DNA from: CAYLNK01 sp964384675
GTDB taxonomy: Bacteria; Acidobacteriota; Thermoanaerobaculia; UBA5066
NCBI GenBank assembly: GCA_964384675.1
Contig: CAYLNK010000033.1
Location: 1-33,078 of the forward strand
Reading direction: 5' to 3'
Length of the DNA: 33,078 nucleotides
The position numbers and the translations under genes were made by a program. Below the pieces are notes generated by a model, which worked only from the letters and a program-made list of their open reading frames with translations, was not told the origin of the DNA and ran no database searches. Below, piece after piece: positions 14,546-22,290 of this stretch (position 1 is its first letter; each line of letters starts with the position of its first letter).

Positions 14546-16912
14546 ATGAACCAGAACATCGGCAACGGCATGCTTCGGAGGGCGGGCCTCGCGACCCTCG
14601 TCGCGGCTCTCGCGCTGCCCTGCTCCACGACGCTCCTCGCGTCTCACGCCGGCGTCAGCCGCGTCGACAACGAGGACCCGAACGAGATGCACGTCGCGCC
14701 GAAGGCGCTGAACGGGATCGTGCCGTTCGCGGTGACGGGCAACCTGAAGTACTACGGCGGCAAGGTCATCCCGAACGTCAAGATCTACCAGGTCAACTAC
14801 GGCACCGGCACCTACATCCCCGAGGTCGCGGGTACGCAGATGGGCGCCTTCTACCAGCAGGTCACCAACAGCGCCTACATGGACTGGCAGAGCGAGTACA
14901 ACACCGTGGGCGTCGTTCCGCAGGACGGCGGCGCCAGCTCCAACCAGACGATCGGCCGCGGCAGCTTCGCCGGGAAGATCGCCATCACGCCGAACTCGGC
15001 CCGCAACGGCTCCACGATCACCGACGCGCAGATCCAGACCGAGCTGAAGGCCCAGATCACGGCCGGCGTCCTCCCGATGCCAGACGCCAACACGCTCTAC
15101 ATGGTCCACTTCCCCGCGGGCAAGACCATCAGCCAGGGCGGCTCCAATTCCTGCGCGTCGGGCGGCTTCTGCGCCTACCACGGCACGGTGCCGGCGGCCT
15201 CGCCGATCCCCGAGTTCTACTACGGCGTCATGCCCGACATGAGCGCGAGCTCCGGCTGCGCGTCGGGCTGCGGCAGCAGCACCACGTTCAACAACCAGAC
15301 CTCCGTCGCCTCGCACGAGGTCTTCGAGGCGATCACCGACGCCGAGGTCGGCATCGGGACCACCGTCAGCCGCCCCCTCGCCTGGTACGACACGACGAAC
15401 GGTGAGAACGGCGACATCTGCAACGCGCAGCAGGGGACGATCGTCGGCACCGACGGCGTCACCTACACGGTCCAGAAGCTCTGGTCCAACCACTACGGCG
15501 CCTGCATCGTCACGCCGCCCACCGCGTCCAACGACTTCTCGATCTCCGTGACGCCGTCCAGCCAGACCGTCACCGCCGGCGGCTCCACGTCGTACACCCT
15601 CTCGACCGCCGTCACGAGCGGCAGCGCCCAGACACTCAGCCTCTCGGTCACCGGCCTCCCGACCGGCGCCAGCGCGTCTTTCAACCCCACCTCCGTCACC
15701 GCCGGCTCGTCCGACACCATGACGGTCGCGACGACCTCCTCCACGCCCGCCGGCACGTACGTGCTCACGGTCCGCGGCACGGCCGGCTCCGGCTCGCACA
15801 CCGCCACGACGACCCTGGTCGTGAACCCGACGGGCGGCTCCACGCTGCCCGAGTCCGCGCACAACTACGCGAACAACTACGACAACACCTGGACCTACAC
15901 CCTCGCGGGCAGCCCGGCCTCCATCAACGTCACGTTCGACGCGCTGACCAAGGTCGAGTCCGGCTACGACTACATCTACGTCATGAACGGCAGCGGCGTG
16001 AACATCGCCGGCTCCCCCTTCACCAGCACCACGCTCGCCGGCGCGACGAAGAACGTGATCGGCAGCACCGTCAAGATCCGCCTCACCTCCGACGGCTCGG
16101 TCGTCTACTACGGCTTCAAGGTGACGAGCGTGACCGCCGCCGGCGCGGGCGACACCACGCTCCCGACCACGTCCATCACGGCTCCCGCCAATGGCGCCAC
16201 CGTCTCCGGGTCGGTGAACGTCACGGCGTCCGCATCCGACAACGTCGGCGTGACGAAGCTCGAGATCTACGTCGACGGCGCGCTCAAGACCTCCAACACG
16301 AACGCGACGTCGCTGACGTACGCGTGGGGCACCACCACGGTCGCCAACGGCTCGCACACGCTCACCTCCAAGGCGTACGACGCCGCCGGCAACGTCGGCA
16401 CGTCCTCCACGGTGACGGTCACGGTCTCCAACACCACCACCACGACGCAGCTCCTCGGCAACCCCGGCTTCGAGAACGGCGCCACGACGGCGCCCTGGAC
16501 GACGACCTCCGGCGTGGCCGACAACGGCAGCGCCCAGGCCGCGCACAGCGGCAGCTGGAAGGCGTGGATGAACGGCTACGGCTCGGCGCACACCGACTCC
16601 ATCCTCCAGACGGTCGCGATCCCCGCCTCCACCACGACGGCCACGTTGAGCTTCTACCTCCACATCGACACCGCCGAGACCGGCACCACCGCGTACGACA
16701 CGCTGAAGGTCCAGATCCGCAATTCCTCGGGCACCGTTCTCGCGACCCTCGCGACCTACTCGAACGCCAACGCGGCGGCCGGCTACTCGCAGAAGAGCTT
16801 CAACGTCTCGACCTACAAGGGCCAGACCATCCAGGTCTACGTCGTGGGTGTCGAGGACTCCACGAAGCAGACCTCCTTCGTCCTGGACGACTTCGCCCTC
16901 AACGTCAATTAG
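14546..16912 (+). CDS. Large secreted multidomain protein with EXORDIUM/Phi-1-like N-terminal domain
   Basis: A 788-residue protein. The start is set by AAAGGGG 5 nt before ATG. The signal peptide is about residues 1-34 (GLATLVAALALPCSTTLLASHA). Residues 45-330: a Cys-containing domain with VIPNVKIYQVNYGTGTYIP and a putative metal motif ASHEVFEAITDAE, then WYDTTNGENGDICN and LWSNHYGACIV. The HExxE...WYD...GDIC pattern recalls the EXORDIUM/Phi-1 family and zinc-peptidase-like sites. Residues 335-430: an Ig-like module (FSISVTPSSQTVTAGG). Residues 435-535: a CUB-like module. Residues 540-625: a second Ig-like module (SITAPANGATVSGSVNVTAS). Residues 630-788: a carbohydrate-binding-like jellyroll (LLGNPGFENG ... 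FVLDDFALNVN). Probably a secreted, surface- or polysaccharide-associated protein. Enzymatic activity is a guess. Monocistronic, with sigma-54-like promoter and terminator. Confidence 0.8.
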   Translation: MNQNIGNGMLRRAGLATLVAALALPCSTTLLASHAGVSRVDNEDPNEMHVAPKALNGIVPFAVTGNLKYYGGKVIPNVKIYQVNYGTGTYIPEVAGTQMGAFYQQVTNSAYMDWQSEYNTVGVVPQDGGASSNQTIGRGSFAGKIAITPNSARNGSTITDAQIQTELKAQITAGVLPMPDANTLYMVHFPAGKTISQGGSNSCASGGFCAYHGTVPAASPIPEFYYGVMPDMSASSGCASGCGSSTTFNNQTSVASHEVFEAITDAEVGIGTTVSRPLAWYDTTNGENGDICNAQQGTIVGTDGVTYTVQKLWSNHYGACIVTPPTASNDFSISVTPSSQTVTAGGSTSYTLSTAVTSGSAQTLSLSVTGLPTGASASFNPTSVTAGSSDTMTVATTSSTPAGTYVLTVRGTAGSGSHTATTTLVVNPTGGSTLPESAHNYANNYDNTWTYTLAGSPASINVTFDALTKVESGYDYIYVMNGSGVNIAGSPFTSTTLAGATKNVIGSTVKIRLTSDGSVVYYGFKVTSVTAAGAGDTTLPTTSITAPANGATVSGSVNVTASASDNVGVTKLEIYVDGALKTSNTNATSLTYAWGTTTVANGSHTLTSKAYDAAGNVGTSSTVTVTVSNTTTTTQLLGNPGFENGATTAPWTTTSGVADNGSAQAAHSGSWKAWMNGYGSAHTDSILQTVAIPASTTTATLSFYLHIDTAETGTTAYDTLKVQIRNSSGTVLATLATYSNANAAAGYSQKSFNVSTYKGQTIQVYVVGVEDSTKQTSFVLDDFALNVN

Positions 16913-16935
16913 CTCTCCCGTCCACTCCTCCCTGG

Positions 16936-16969
16936 AAGGCCCGGGCCGCTCGGCCCGGGCCTTTCCCTT
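16936..16969 (+). terminator. Rho-independent terminator of the large secreted protein gene
   Basis: Twelve-pair perfect stem AAGGCCCGGGCC / GGCCCGGGCCTT with loop GCTC, followed by TCCCTT. Confidence 0.85.
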
Positions 16970-16976
16970 GTGGCGG

Positions 16977-16982
16977 TATCCT
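16977..16982 (+). promoter_or_regulatory. -10-like element for the KdpD-like kinase operon
   Basis: TATCCT, 9 nt before ATG 16992. GAGGGG between could act as a weak ribosome site, so a leaderless mRNA is less clear here. Confidence 0.45.
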
Positions 16983-16991
16983 GCCGAGGGG

Positions 16992-18056
16992 ATGGGGGCG
17001 AACCGCTCGAGCCTGCTCCGGCCGATGGCGCGCCGCACGGGCGAGGCCGCCGTGGCGGCGTCCGTCGTCTGGGTCGTGGCGATGCTGACTCACCTGCCGC
17101 ACACCAACCCCATGACGGACGCCTTCGCGTTCCTCATCACGGTCCTCGTGATCGCGGCCCGCCTCGGCCTCTTCGCCGGCCTCGTCGCCTCGATCGCCGC
17201 GGCGCTCCTGTTCAGCTATCACTCCCTGCAGCCGCTCCACGGGCTCGGGATCGTCAACCCGGAGAACTGGATCGCCCTCGCCGCGTTCCTCGTCTGCGCG
17301 ACGGTGGGCAGCCGGCTCGTGTCGCTGTCCCGCGAGCGGGAGCGGCTCCTCGAGGAGCGCTCGCACCTCCAGACCCTCAAGGAGAGCGAGGCCCTGAAGA
17401 CCTCGATCCTGCGGGCCGTCTCTCACGACCTCCGCACCCCCCTCACCGCCATCCGGATGGGGATCGAGCTGGCACGCGCCGAGGGGGACGCCAACAAGCA
17501 CCTGGAGGACGTCTCCCGCGCCACCGAACGGCTCTCGCGCCGCATCGACAACCTCCTCGCCCTGGCGCGGCTCGAGGCGGGAACGCTCGTCCCGCACGTC
17601 GAGCCGACGCCCGCGCAGGACCTCTTCCGGTCCGCGCTCGAGAACCTGCCCCTCGTCCTGGAAGGGCGCTCCGTCGAGATCGCGGTGGAGGAGGACTGCC
17701 CCGACGTCTCGGCCGACCCCACCCTCACGGTGGAGGTCCTCGTCAACCTCCTCGAGAACGCGGCCCGCCTCGCCCCGGCGGGCCTCCCGATCGTCCTCTC
17801 CGCCTCGCGGGCGCCGAGCGCGTCGGGCGCCTCCGTGAGGCTGGAGGTGGCCGATCGCGGCCCCGGCGTCCCGGAGGCCGTCCGCACAGGTCAGCGCCGA
17901 GAGTCCGACACCGGGCGAGGCGGACTGGGCCTGGAGATCTGCCGCACGTTCGCTTCGGCTCTGGGCGGCACGTTCGCGCTCCGGAGCCGGCCCGGCGGCG
18001 GCACCGTGGCCTTCCTCGACCTTCCCGCCGCTCCCTTCCCCACGGAGGTCCGATGA
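16992..18056 (+). CDS. KdpD-like sensor histidine kinase (DUF4118 + HisKA + HATPase)
   Basis: A 354-residue kinase. Residues 18-112 hold the four-helix DUF4118 membrane module of KdpD C-termini (AAVAASVVWVVAMLTHL, AFLITVLVIAARLGLFAGLVASIAAALLF, NWIALAAFLVCATVGSRLV). A coiled linker leads to HisKA with His145 (RAVSHDLRTPLTAIRMGIEL), then the HATPase domain: N box VNLLENAARLAP, G1 VADRGPGVPE and G2 GRGGLGLEIC. Compared with KdpD it lacks the N-terminal KdpD sensor and USP domains, and kdpFABC genes are absent here, so the stimulus need not be potassium. It overlaps the next gene by 4 nt (ATGA). The start is ATG 16992, after the terminator and a TATCCT hexamer. Confidence 0.92.
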   Translation: MGANRSSLLRPMARRTGEAAVAASVVWVVAMLTHLPHTNPMTDAFAFLITVLVIAARLGLFAGLVASIAAALLFSYHSLQPLHGLGIVNPENWIALAAFLVCATVGSRLVSLSRERERLLEERSHLQTLKESEALKTSILRAVSHDLRTPLTAIRMGIELARAEGDANKHLEDVSRATERLSRRIDNLLALARLEAGTLVPHVEPTPAQDLFRSALENLPLVLEGRSVEIAVEEDCPDVSADPTLTVEVLVNLLENAARLAPAGLPIVLSASRAPSASGASVRLEVADRGPGVPEAVRTGQRRESDTGRGGLGLEICRTFASALGGTFALRSRPGGGTVAFLDLPAAPFPTEVR

Positions 18057-18763
18057 CACCACCCCCCGCACATCTCGTCCTCGTCGTGGACGACGACCCT
18101 TCCATCCGCACGGGCCTGGAGTCCGCCCTCTCCCGCGCCGGCTACGACGTCGTGGAGGCCGCCGACGGCCTCGAAGGCTTCGAGCGGTTCTCGGAGAGGC
18201 CGCCCGACCTCGTCGTGACCGACCTCGCGATGCCCCGCCGCGACGGCTTCGAGCTGATCGAGGCGATCCGGCGCACCTCGGCCACCCCCGTCCTCGTCCT
18301 CTCCGTGCGGGGCGCCGAGGCCGACAAGGTGCGCGCGCTCGACCTCGGCGCCGACGACTTCGTCGTGAAGCCGTTCTCGGTGGCCGAGCTCCTGGCCCGC
18401 GTGCGCGCGCTCTTCCGGCGGCCCCAGTCCGCGGGCGAGGCGGACCCGGCCGTGCTCCGCTTCCCCGACCTCGTCATCGACCGGGAGCGCCGTTTCGTGA
18501 AGCAGGGCGAACGGGACGTCAAGCTCACACCGATCGAGTTCTCGATCCTCGAGATCCTCGCCACGAGCAGCGGCAAGCCGGTTTCGGTCTCCCGGCTCAT
18601 CGCCCAGGTCTGGAACGGCGCGGCGGGCACCAGCCCGGACACCGTGCGCGTCCACGTCGGGACGCTGCGGAAGAAGCTCGAGCCGGACCGCTCCCGGCCC
18701 CGCTTCATCGTCACGGAGCCGTGGGTCGGCTACCGTTTCCTGCCCGAGCCGGAGACCGCCTGA
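18053..18763 (+). CDS. OmpR/KdpE-type response regulator
   Basis: A 236-residue protein. Receiver domain 7-120: VVDDDPS (11-17), phosphoacceptor Asp57 in LVVTDLAMPRRDG, Ser84/Lys107 positions (LVLSVRG, DDFVVKPF). Winged-helix domain about 132-233: LTPIEFSILEILATSSGKPVS, the recognition region TSPDTVRVHVGTLRKKLEP and VTEPWVGYRF. It is cognate to the kinase whose stop overlaps its ATG (ATGA). Its targets are unknown; the UspA gene about 2 kb downstream would be a logical stress-related target, but this is only a guess. Confidence 0.94.
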   Translation: MTPPPAHLVLVVDDDPSIRTGLESALSRAGYDVVEAADGLEGFERFSERPPDLVVTDLAMPRRDGFELIEAIRRTSATPVLVLSVRGAEADKVRALDLGADDFVVKPFSVAELLARVRALFRRPQSAGEADPAVLRFPDLVIDRERRFVKQGERDVKLTPIEFSILEILATSSGKPVSVSRLIAQVWNGAAGTSPDTVRVHVGTLRKKLEPDRSRPRFIVTEPWVGYRFLPEPETA

Positions 18764-18768
18764 CGCCT

Positions 18769-18774
18769 CATAAT
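18769..18774 (+). promoter_or_regulatory. -10-like element for the amidohydrolase
   Basis: CATAAT, 5 nt before GTG 18780 and 8 nt before ATG 18783; no Shine-Dalgarno sequence. It lies just after the stop of the response regulator gene. Confidence 0.5.
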
Positions 18775-18782
18775 CGGGCGTG

Positions 18783-20147
18783 ATGCCCAGGCTGCTCGTC
18801 GAGAACGCCTTCATCATCGGGATGTCGGCTCCGGGAGACCTCACGCCCGGCGGCCACGCCCTGGTCGAAGAGGGCGTCCTCACCGCCCGCGACGGCGAGG
18901 CGGCACGCCGGGCCGCCGACCTCGAGGCCGGCGGGGAGCCGGTCGAGCGGCTCGACGCGACCGGGCTCTGGATGCTGCCGGGCTTCGTCCAGACGCACAT
19001 CCACCTCTGCCAGACGATCCTGCGCAACGGCCCCGATGACCTCGAGCTCCTCCCGTGGCTGAAGACGCACGTCTGGCCGGGTGAGGCCGCGCACGACGAG
19101 GAGACCCTGGAGGTCTCGGCGCGTCTCGGCCTGGCCGAGCTCCTGGCCGGCGGGACGACGGCCATCCTGGACATGGGGACGGTCCGCCACACCGACGCCA
19201 TCTTCCGCGCGGCCGCGGCATCGGGCATGCGGGTCACCAGCGGCAACGCGCTGATGGACGACCCGTCCACCTGCCCGCCCAGCCTTTGCGCCCACGGAGA
19301 CGAGGGCCTCGCCGAGGCCGACCGTCTCTTCCGGTCCTGGCACCGGCGGGAGGAGGGCCGGCTCCGCGTGGCGTACTGCCCCCGCTTTGCGGTGTCGTGT
19401 ACCCGGGACACGCTGGGGAAGGCCGCGGACGCCGTCCGGCGTCACGGCCTGATCCTCCACACGCACGCCTCCGAGAACCGCGGCGAGATCGAGCTGGTCC
19501 GCGCCCGCACCGGCCTCTCGAACGTCCGCTACCTCGAGTCGGTCGGCATCGCCGGGCCGCACGTCGTGCTGGCGCACGTCGTCCACACGGACGAGAGCGA
19601 GCGGGATAGCCTCGCCGCCCACGGGACGCGCGTCGCGCATTGCCCGTCGTCGAACCTGAAGCTCGCCTCGGGCGTCTGCCCCGTCCCGGAGTACCTCGCC
19701 CGCGGCATCCACGTCTCGCTCGGCGCCGACGGCGCACCGTGCAACGACCGGCTCGACCCCTTCACCGAGATGCGCCTCGCCGCGCTCCTCCCGAAAGTGC
19801 GCCTCGGACCGGGCGCGCTCTCCGCCTACGACGTCGTCCGGATGGCCACCGTCGAGGGGGCGCGGGCGCTCGGCCTCGACGGCTGTGGGACGCTCGCGCC
19901 CGGCAGCCGTGCGGACTTCGTCCTCCTGGACCCGGCCGCCGGCTTCGCCGAGCCGACCGGCTGGCGCGACGACCCGTACGGACCGATCGTCTACTCCTTC
20001 GACCGCTCGCACGTCGTCTCGACGTACGTGGACGGCCGCCTCTGCTACCACCGCTCCGGCACGGGCGCGTTCCGCCGCCCGTCCAGCGGCGAGATCCGGG
20101 ATACCGTGGCGCGACTCCGCTCGCGCCGGGAGGCACTCGATGGCTGA
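18783..20147 (+). CDS. Amidohydrolase-superfamily deaminase (MTA/SAH deaminase / TrzN-AtzB-like)
   Basis: A 454-residue cytosolic metal-dependent hydrolase. Metal and catalytic motifs in order: GFVQTHIHLCQT with His72 and His74, HTHASEN, the later His in LAHVVHTDESE, HCPSSNLKLASG and the Asp in LGADGAPCNDRLD. The N- and C-terminal beta-sandwich pieces (LLVENAFII, GTLAPGSRADFVLLDP) complete the fold. The pattern places it in the 5-methylthioadenosine/S-adenosylhomocysteine deaminase, chlorohydrolase and 8-oxoguanine deaminase branch. Which amine it hydrolyses cannot be said from sequence. An equivalent start is GTG 18780, 3 nt earlier. It overlaps the uspA-like gene by 8 nt, so the two are cotranscribed. 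Confidence 0.9.
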   Translation: MPRLLVENAFIIGMSAPGDLTPGGHALVEEGVLTARDGEAARRAADLEAGGEPVERLDATGLWMLPGFVQTHIHLCQTILRNGPDDLELLPWLKTHVWPGEAAHDEETLEVSARLGLAELLAGGTTAILDMGTVRHTDAIFRAAAASGMRVTSGNALMDDPSTCPPSLCAHGDEGLAEADRLFRSWHRREEGRLRVAYCPRFAVSCTRDTLGKAADAVRRHGLILHTHASENRGEIELVRARTGLSNVRYLESVGIAGPHVVLAHVVHTDESERDSLAAHGTRVAHCPSSNLKLASGVCPVPEYLARGIHVSLGADGAPCNDRLDPFTEMRLAALLPKVRLGPGALSAYDVVRMATVEGARALGLDGCGTLAPGSRADFVLLDPAAGFAEPTGWRDDPYGPIVYSFDRSHVVSTYVDGRLCYHRSGTGAFRRPSSGEIRDTVARLRSRREALDG

Positions 20148-20601
20148 GCCGAAACCGGTCTTCAAGGTCATCCTGGTCGGTACCGACTTCTCCGTCTGCG
20201 CGGCCCGCGCCCTCTCGATGGCGGTCTCGGTCGCGTCGTCGCAGCGGGGCCGGGTCCACCTGGTCCACGTCCTGTCGGAGCCCGTCCAGGCGATCGACGT
20301 CGTGGGCGCCGTCCCCTATCTCGACGGCACGACCCGCCGCGAGTGGGAGGAGCGCGCCCAGAAGCGGCTTTCCCGAGAGGTGGCCGCGGCCGAGAAGCGC
20401 GGCGTCGCCGCCACGGCCGAGCTGCGCTGGGGCCGGCCGTCGGACGAGATCGTGGAGGCGGCGACCCGCGCCAAGGCGTCCCTCGTCGTGATCGGCACCC
20501 ACGGCCGCTCCGTGCTGGAGAAGTTCCTCCTCGGCTCGACGGCCGAGCGCGTCGTGAGGCGCTCGCCGGTGCCGGTGCTGACGGTCCGCGAGAAACGCTG
20601 A
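20140..20601 (+). CDS. Universal stress protein (UspA family)
   Basis: A 153-residue single-domain Usp. VILVGTDFSVCAARAL (10-25) gives the N-terminal strand and the Asp that contacts adenine in ATP-binding members. The C-terminal ATP motif GTHGRSVLEKFLLGSTAERVVRRSPVPVLTVR (119-150) is complete (G-2x-G-9x-G-S/T), so ATP binding is likely. ATG 20140 lies within the end of the amidohydrolase gene with GGGAGG a few bases before it, indicating translational coupling. General role: survival under stress. The specific role here is unknown. Confidence 0.95.
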   Translation: MAEPKPVFKVILVGTDFSVCAARALSMAVSVASSQRGRVHLVHVLSEPVQAIDVVGAVPYLDGTTRREWEERAQKRLSREVAAAEKRGVAATAELRWGRPSDEIVEAATRAKASLVVIGTHGRSVLEKFLLGSTAERVVRRSPVPVLTVREKR

Positions 20602-20684
20602 GAGCCGTCAAGAAGCCTCGTCACGGCCTCGAACCGGTGCCCCGGGGGGCCCGGGGGGGCGGGAGCGCCCCGATCAGCTGAGCT

Positions 20685-20706
20685 CGGCCCGCCGCAAAGC
20701 GGGCCG
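20685..20706. terminator. GC-rich hairpin between convergent genes (possible bidirectional terminator)
   Basis: Perfect 8-pair stem CGGCCCGC / GCGGGCCG with loop CGCAAA between the ends of the usp gene and the convergent gene at 20716. There is no U tract on either strand, so termination would be weak or factor-assisted. Confidence 0.4.
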
Positions 20707-20715
20707 CGACATCCG

Positions 20716-21468
20716 CTAGCGGCTCTTCCGGCGCAGGACGGCCCGGACGGTCTCCTCCACGCGCACCCACCGGTCCACGTGGGTCGACGACTCGTACCGC
20801 CGGGCCGCGGCGCGGAGCGTCTCCATCACGGCCTTCGGGGCCCCCGACGGGACGAGGCAGCCGTGCTCGCGGGCCAGCTCCAGCGCGAGGGCCGTGTGGC
20901 TGAAGCGGCCCCGGCGCGGCACGCTCTGCGCCTCGTGGATCCGGCTCGCGTTCTTCACGCACGCCTCGAAGGGCCCCGACAGGTCGATCTCCGGCGCCTC
21001 GAGCCGCTCCGGCATCGAGAACGCCGACAGCACGTCGAACGCCGCCTGGATGCTCGCGTCGGCGCCCCCGGAGCGGGCCGCGGCGGCGGCCTCGCTGGCG
21101 CGGAGGTAGGCGTTCACGAGCTGCAGCGTCGACCAGAGGCCGGCGTCCACGTGATCCGCCGTGCGGCGCGCCTTCCCCGCTCCCTTCCTCTCCAGCTCCC
21201 GTCGCACCTCGCGCGCGACCGCCTCCGCGAGCACCGTCTCGGGCACCAGGTCGAAGCCACGCGCCGTCCGCGCGAGCGCGAGCAGCCCGCCGTCGGGATC
21301 GGAGCGCACCTCGTCGAGCACGGTCCGCACGATCGGATCGGTCCACTCGGGCGGCTCCCCGAGCGCGGCGGGGACCTCGTCGGACGCGTGCGGGAAGACG
21401 TCCTCGGTCAGCGCCCCGTCGAGGGCGGCATCGATCTCGTCCTTCCGGCCCCGCTTCCTGTCCGGCAT
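20716..21468 (-). CDS. Conserved hypothetical protein, mostly helical
   Basis: A 250-residue soluble protein that I do not recognise. It is Arg/Ala/Glu-rich, almost certainly all-helical, with a very basic start (MPDRKRGRKDE) and end (RAVLRRKSR). No signal peptide, transmembrane helix, metal-binding Cys cluster or known motif is seen. Some segments look like a regularly folded core (VDAGLWSTLQLVNAYLRASEAA, FSHTALALELAREHGCLVP, KAVMETLRAAARRYES). ATG 21468 is chosen because the TAGGTT hexamer stands 7 nt before it. The gene is divergent from the SnoaL-like gene, 79 bp apart. Codon use resembles its neighbours. Confidence 0.8.
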   Translation of the reverse strand: MPDRKRGRKDEIDAALDGALTEDVFPHASDEVPAALGEPPEWTDPIVRTVLDEVRSDPDGGLLALARTARGFDLVPETVLAEAVAREVRRELERKGAGKARRTADHVDAGLWSTLQLVNAYLRASEAAAAARSGGADASIQAAFDVLSAFSMPERLEAPEIDLSGPFEACVKNASRIHEAQSVPRRGRFSHTALALELAREHGCLVPSGAPKAVMETLRAAARRYESSTHVDRWVRVEETVRAVLRRKSR

Positions 21469-21475
21469 GCGCGGC

Positions 21476-21481
21476 AACCTA
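21476..21481 (-). promoter_or_regulatory. -10-like element for the helical hypothetical gene
   Basis: TAGGTT on the minus strand, then 7 nt, then ATG 21468; no Shine-Dalgarno sequence. Confidence 0.5.
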
Positions 21482-21547
21482 TCACGAGGCGCCCCGGGTG
21501 ATCCGGGCTCCGCGAGCGCCCGTACTCTCCACCCGAGGAGACATCCG

Positions 21548-21970
21548 ATGTCGATCGTAGAGAACAAGGCGCTCGTGGCCCGTTTCGTGAGGGAAGCCGA
21601 GCAGGACGGGAACCTCGCGCTCATCGACGAGCTCCTCCCACCCGACTTCGTCGATCACACCCCGCTGCCGGGCCTGCCTCCCACCCGCGAAGGGGTGAAG
21701 GCGCTCTTCGCGGCGCTGAAGACGGCGTTTCCCGACCTCGCCATCACCATTCAGGAGCAGGTGGCTGAAGGCGAACGAGTCGTCACACGGAAGACGTTCA
21801 ACGGCACGCACCAGGGTCCGTTCCTTGGGACTCCCGCGAGCGGCAACCGGCTCGACCTGACGGTCATCGACATCATCGGGGTGAGGGACGGGAAGCTGGT
21901 CGATCACCTGGTCGTGCTCGACCAGATGACGCTCCTGACGCAGCTCGGCGCGATGCCGCCGAAGGGGTAG
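21548..21970 (+). CDS. SnoaL-like (ester cyclase family) protein
   Basis: A 140-residue alpha+beta barrel protein of the SnoaL/NTF2-like family. Typical features: the opening helix NKALVARFVREAEQDGNLALIDELLPPDFVDHTP, EGVKALFAALKTAFPDLAITIQEQVAEGERVVTRKTFNGTHQG and the terminal DGKLVDHLVVLDQMTLLTQLG. Family members cyclise polyketide esters, but the many single-copy SnoaL-like proteins in environmental bacteria have no known reaction. A GAGGAG ribosome site 9 nt upstream of ATG 21548 fixes the start, with a -10-like TACTCT just before it. The last 25 nt of the gene recur at 22851-22875. Confidence 0.87.
   Translation: MSIVENKALVARFVREAEQDGNLALIDELLPPDFVDHTPLPGLPPTREGVKALFAALKTAFPDLAITIQEQVAEGERVVTRKTFNGTHQGPFLGTPASGNRLDLTVIDIIGVRDGKLVDHLVVLDQMTLLTQLGAMPPKG
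21946..21970 (+). repeat. Direct repeat, copy 1 (3' end of the SnoaL-like gene)
   Basis: Twenty-five bases including the stop codon of the SnoaL-like gene, identical but for one base to 22851-22875. The pair brackets the vapB/vapC-remnant block. Confidence 0.8.
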
Positions 21971-22014
21971 GGCGGCCGGGTCGCCACTCCAGGGCCCCGG
22001 AGCCCGTTGACATC

Positions 22015-22290
22015 ATGGTGCCTCGCAAAGAGCATCACGACGTGCGCACCACGCTGACCCTCGACGAAGACCTCGCGGAACGGCTCAAGGCGGAAGTCCA
22101 CCGGACCCGGAAGAGCTTTCGCGAGGTGGTGAACGAGACCCTCCGTATCGGTCTCGCGACCCGGCGCGCCACTCGCTCGCCCCAGCCGTTCCGGGTGGTG
22201 AAACGCGATCTGGGCCACCTGCGCTCCGGCCTCGACCTGGACAACGTGGCCGACCTTCTCGACCAGGTCGAAGAGCCGAAGGATCGATGA
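22015..22290 (+). CDS. VapB-type ribbon-helix-helix antitoxin
   Basis: Ninety-one residues at most. After a short leader, VRTTLTLDEDLAERLKAEVHRTRKSFREVVNETLRIGL is a standard ribbon-helix-helix DNA-binding domain of VapB antitoxins; the remainder (about 50-91) is the toxin-neutralising tail. The start is uncertain: ATG 22015, GTG 22018 or GTG 22042 (VRTTLTL, the usual family N-terminus). Its stop overlaps the ATG of the vapC remnant (ATGA), the usual vapBC arrangement. As the toxin reading frame is destroyed, this antitoxin is now an orphan; it may persist as a neutral relic or as a DNA-binding protein. Confidence 0.82.
   Translation: MVPRKEHHDVRTTLTLDEDLAERLKAEVHRTRKSFREVVNETLRIGLATRRATRSPQPFRVVKRDLGHLRSGLDLDNVADLLDQVEEPKDR

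Noticed and set aside
14393..17038. An 881-codon open frame on the minus strand opposite the large secreted protein
   Set aside because: Same reason: no start signals, no domains, strongly biased composition. The plus strand holds the real gene with promoter, ribosome site and terminator.
18053..20601. Amidohydrolase and uspA as part of the two-component operon
   Set aside because: A CATAAT element directly before the amidohydrolase start and the pattern elsewhere suggest an independent transcript; read-through cannot be excluded.
20640..20670. The G- and C-rich run as a functional element
   Set aside because: It is a low-complexity stretch between convergent genes without symmetry beyond what the base composition predicts.
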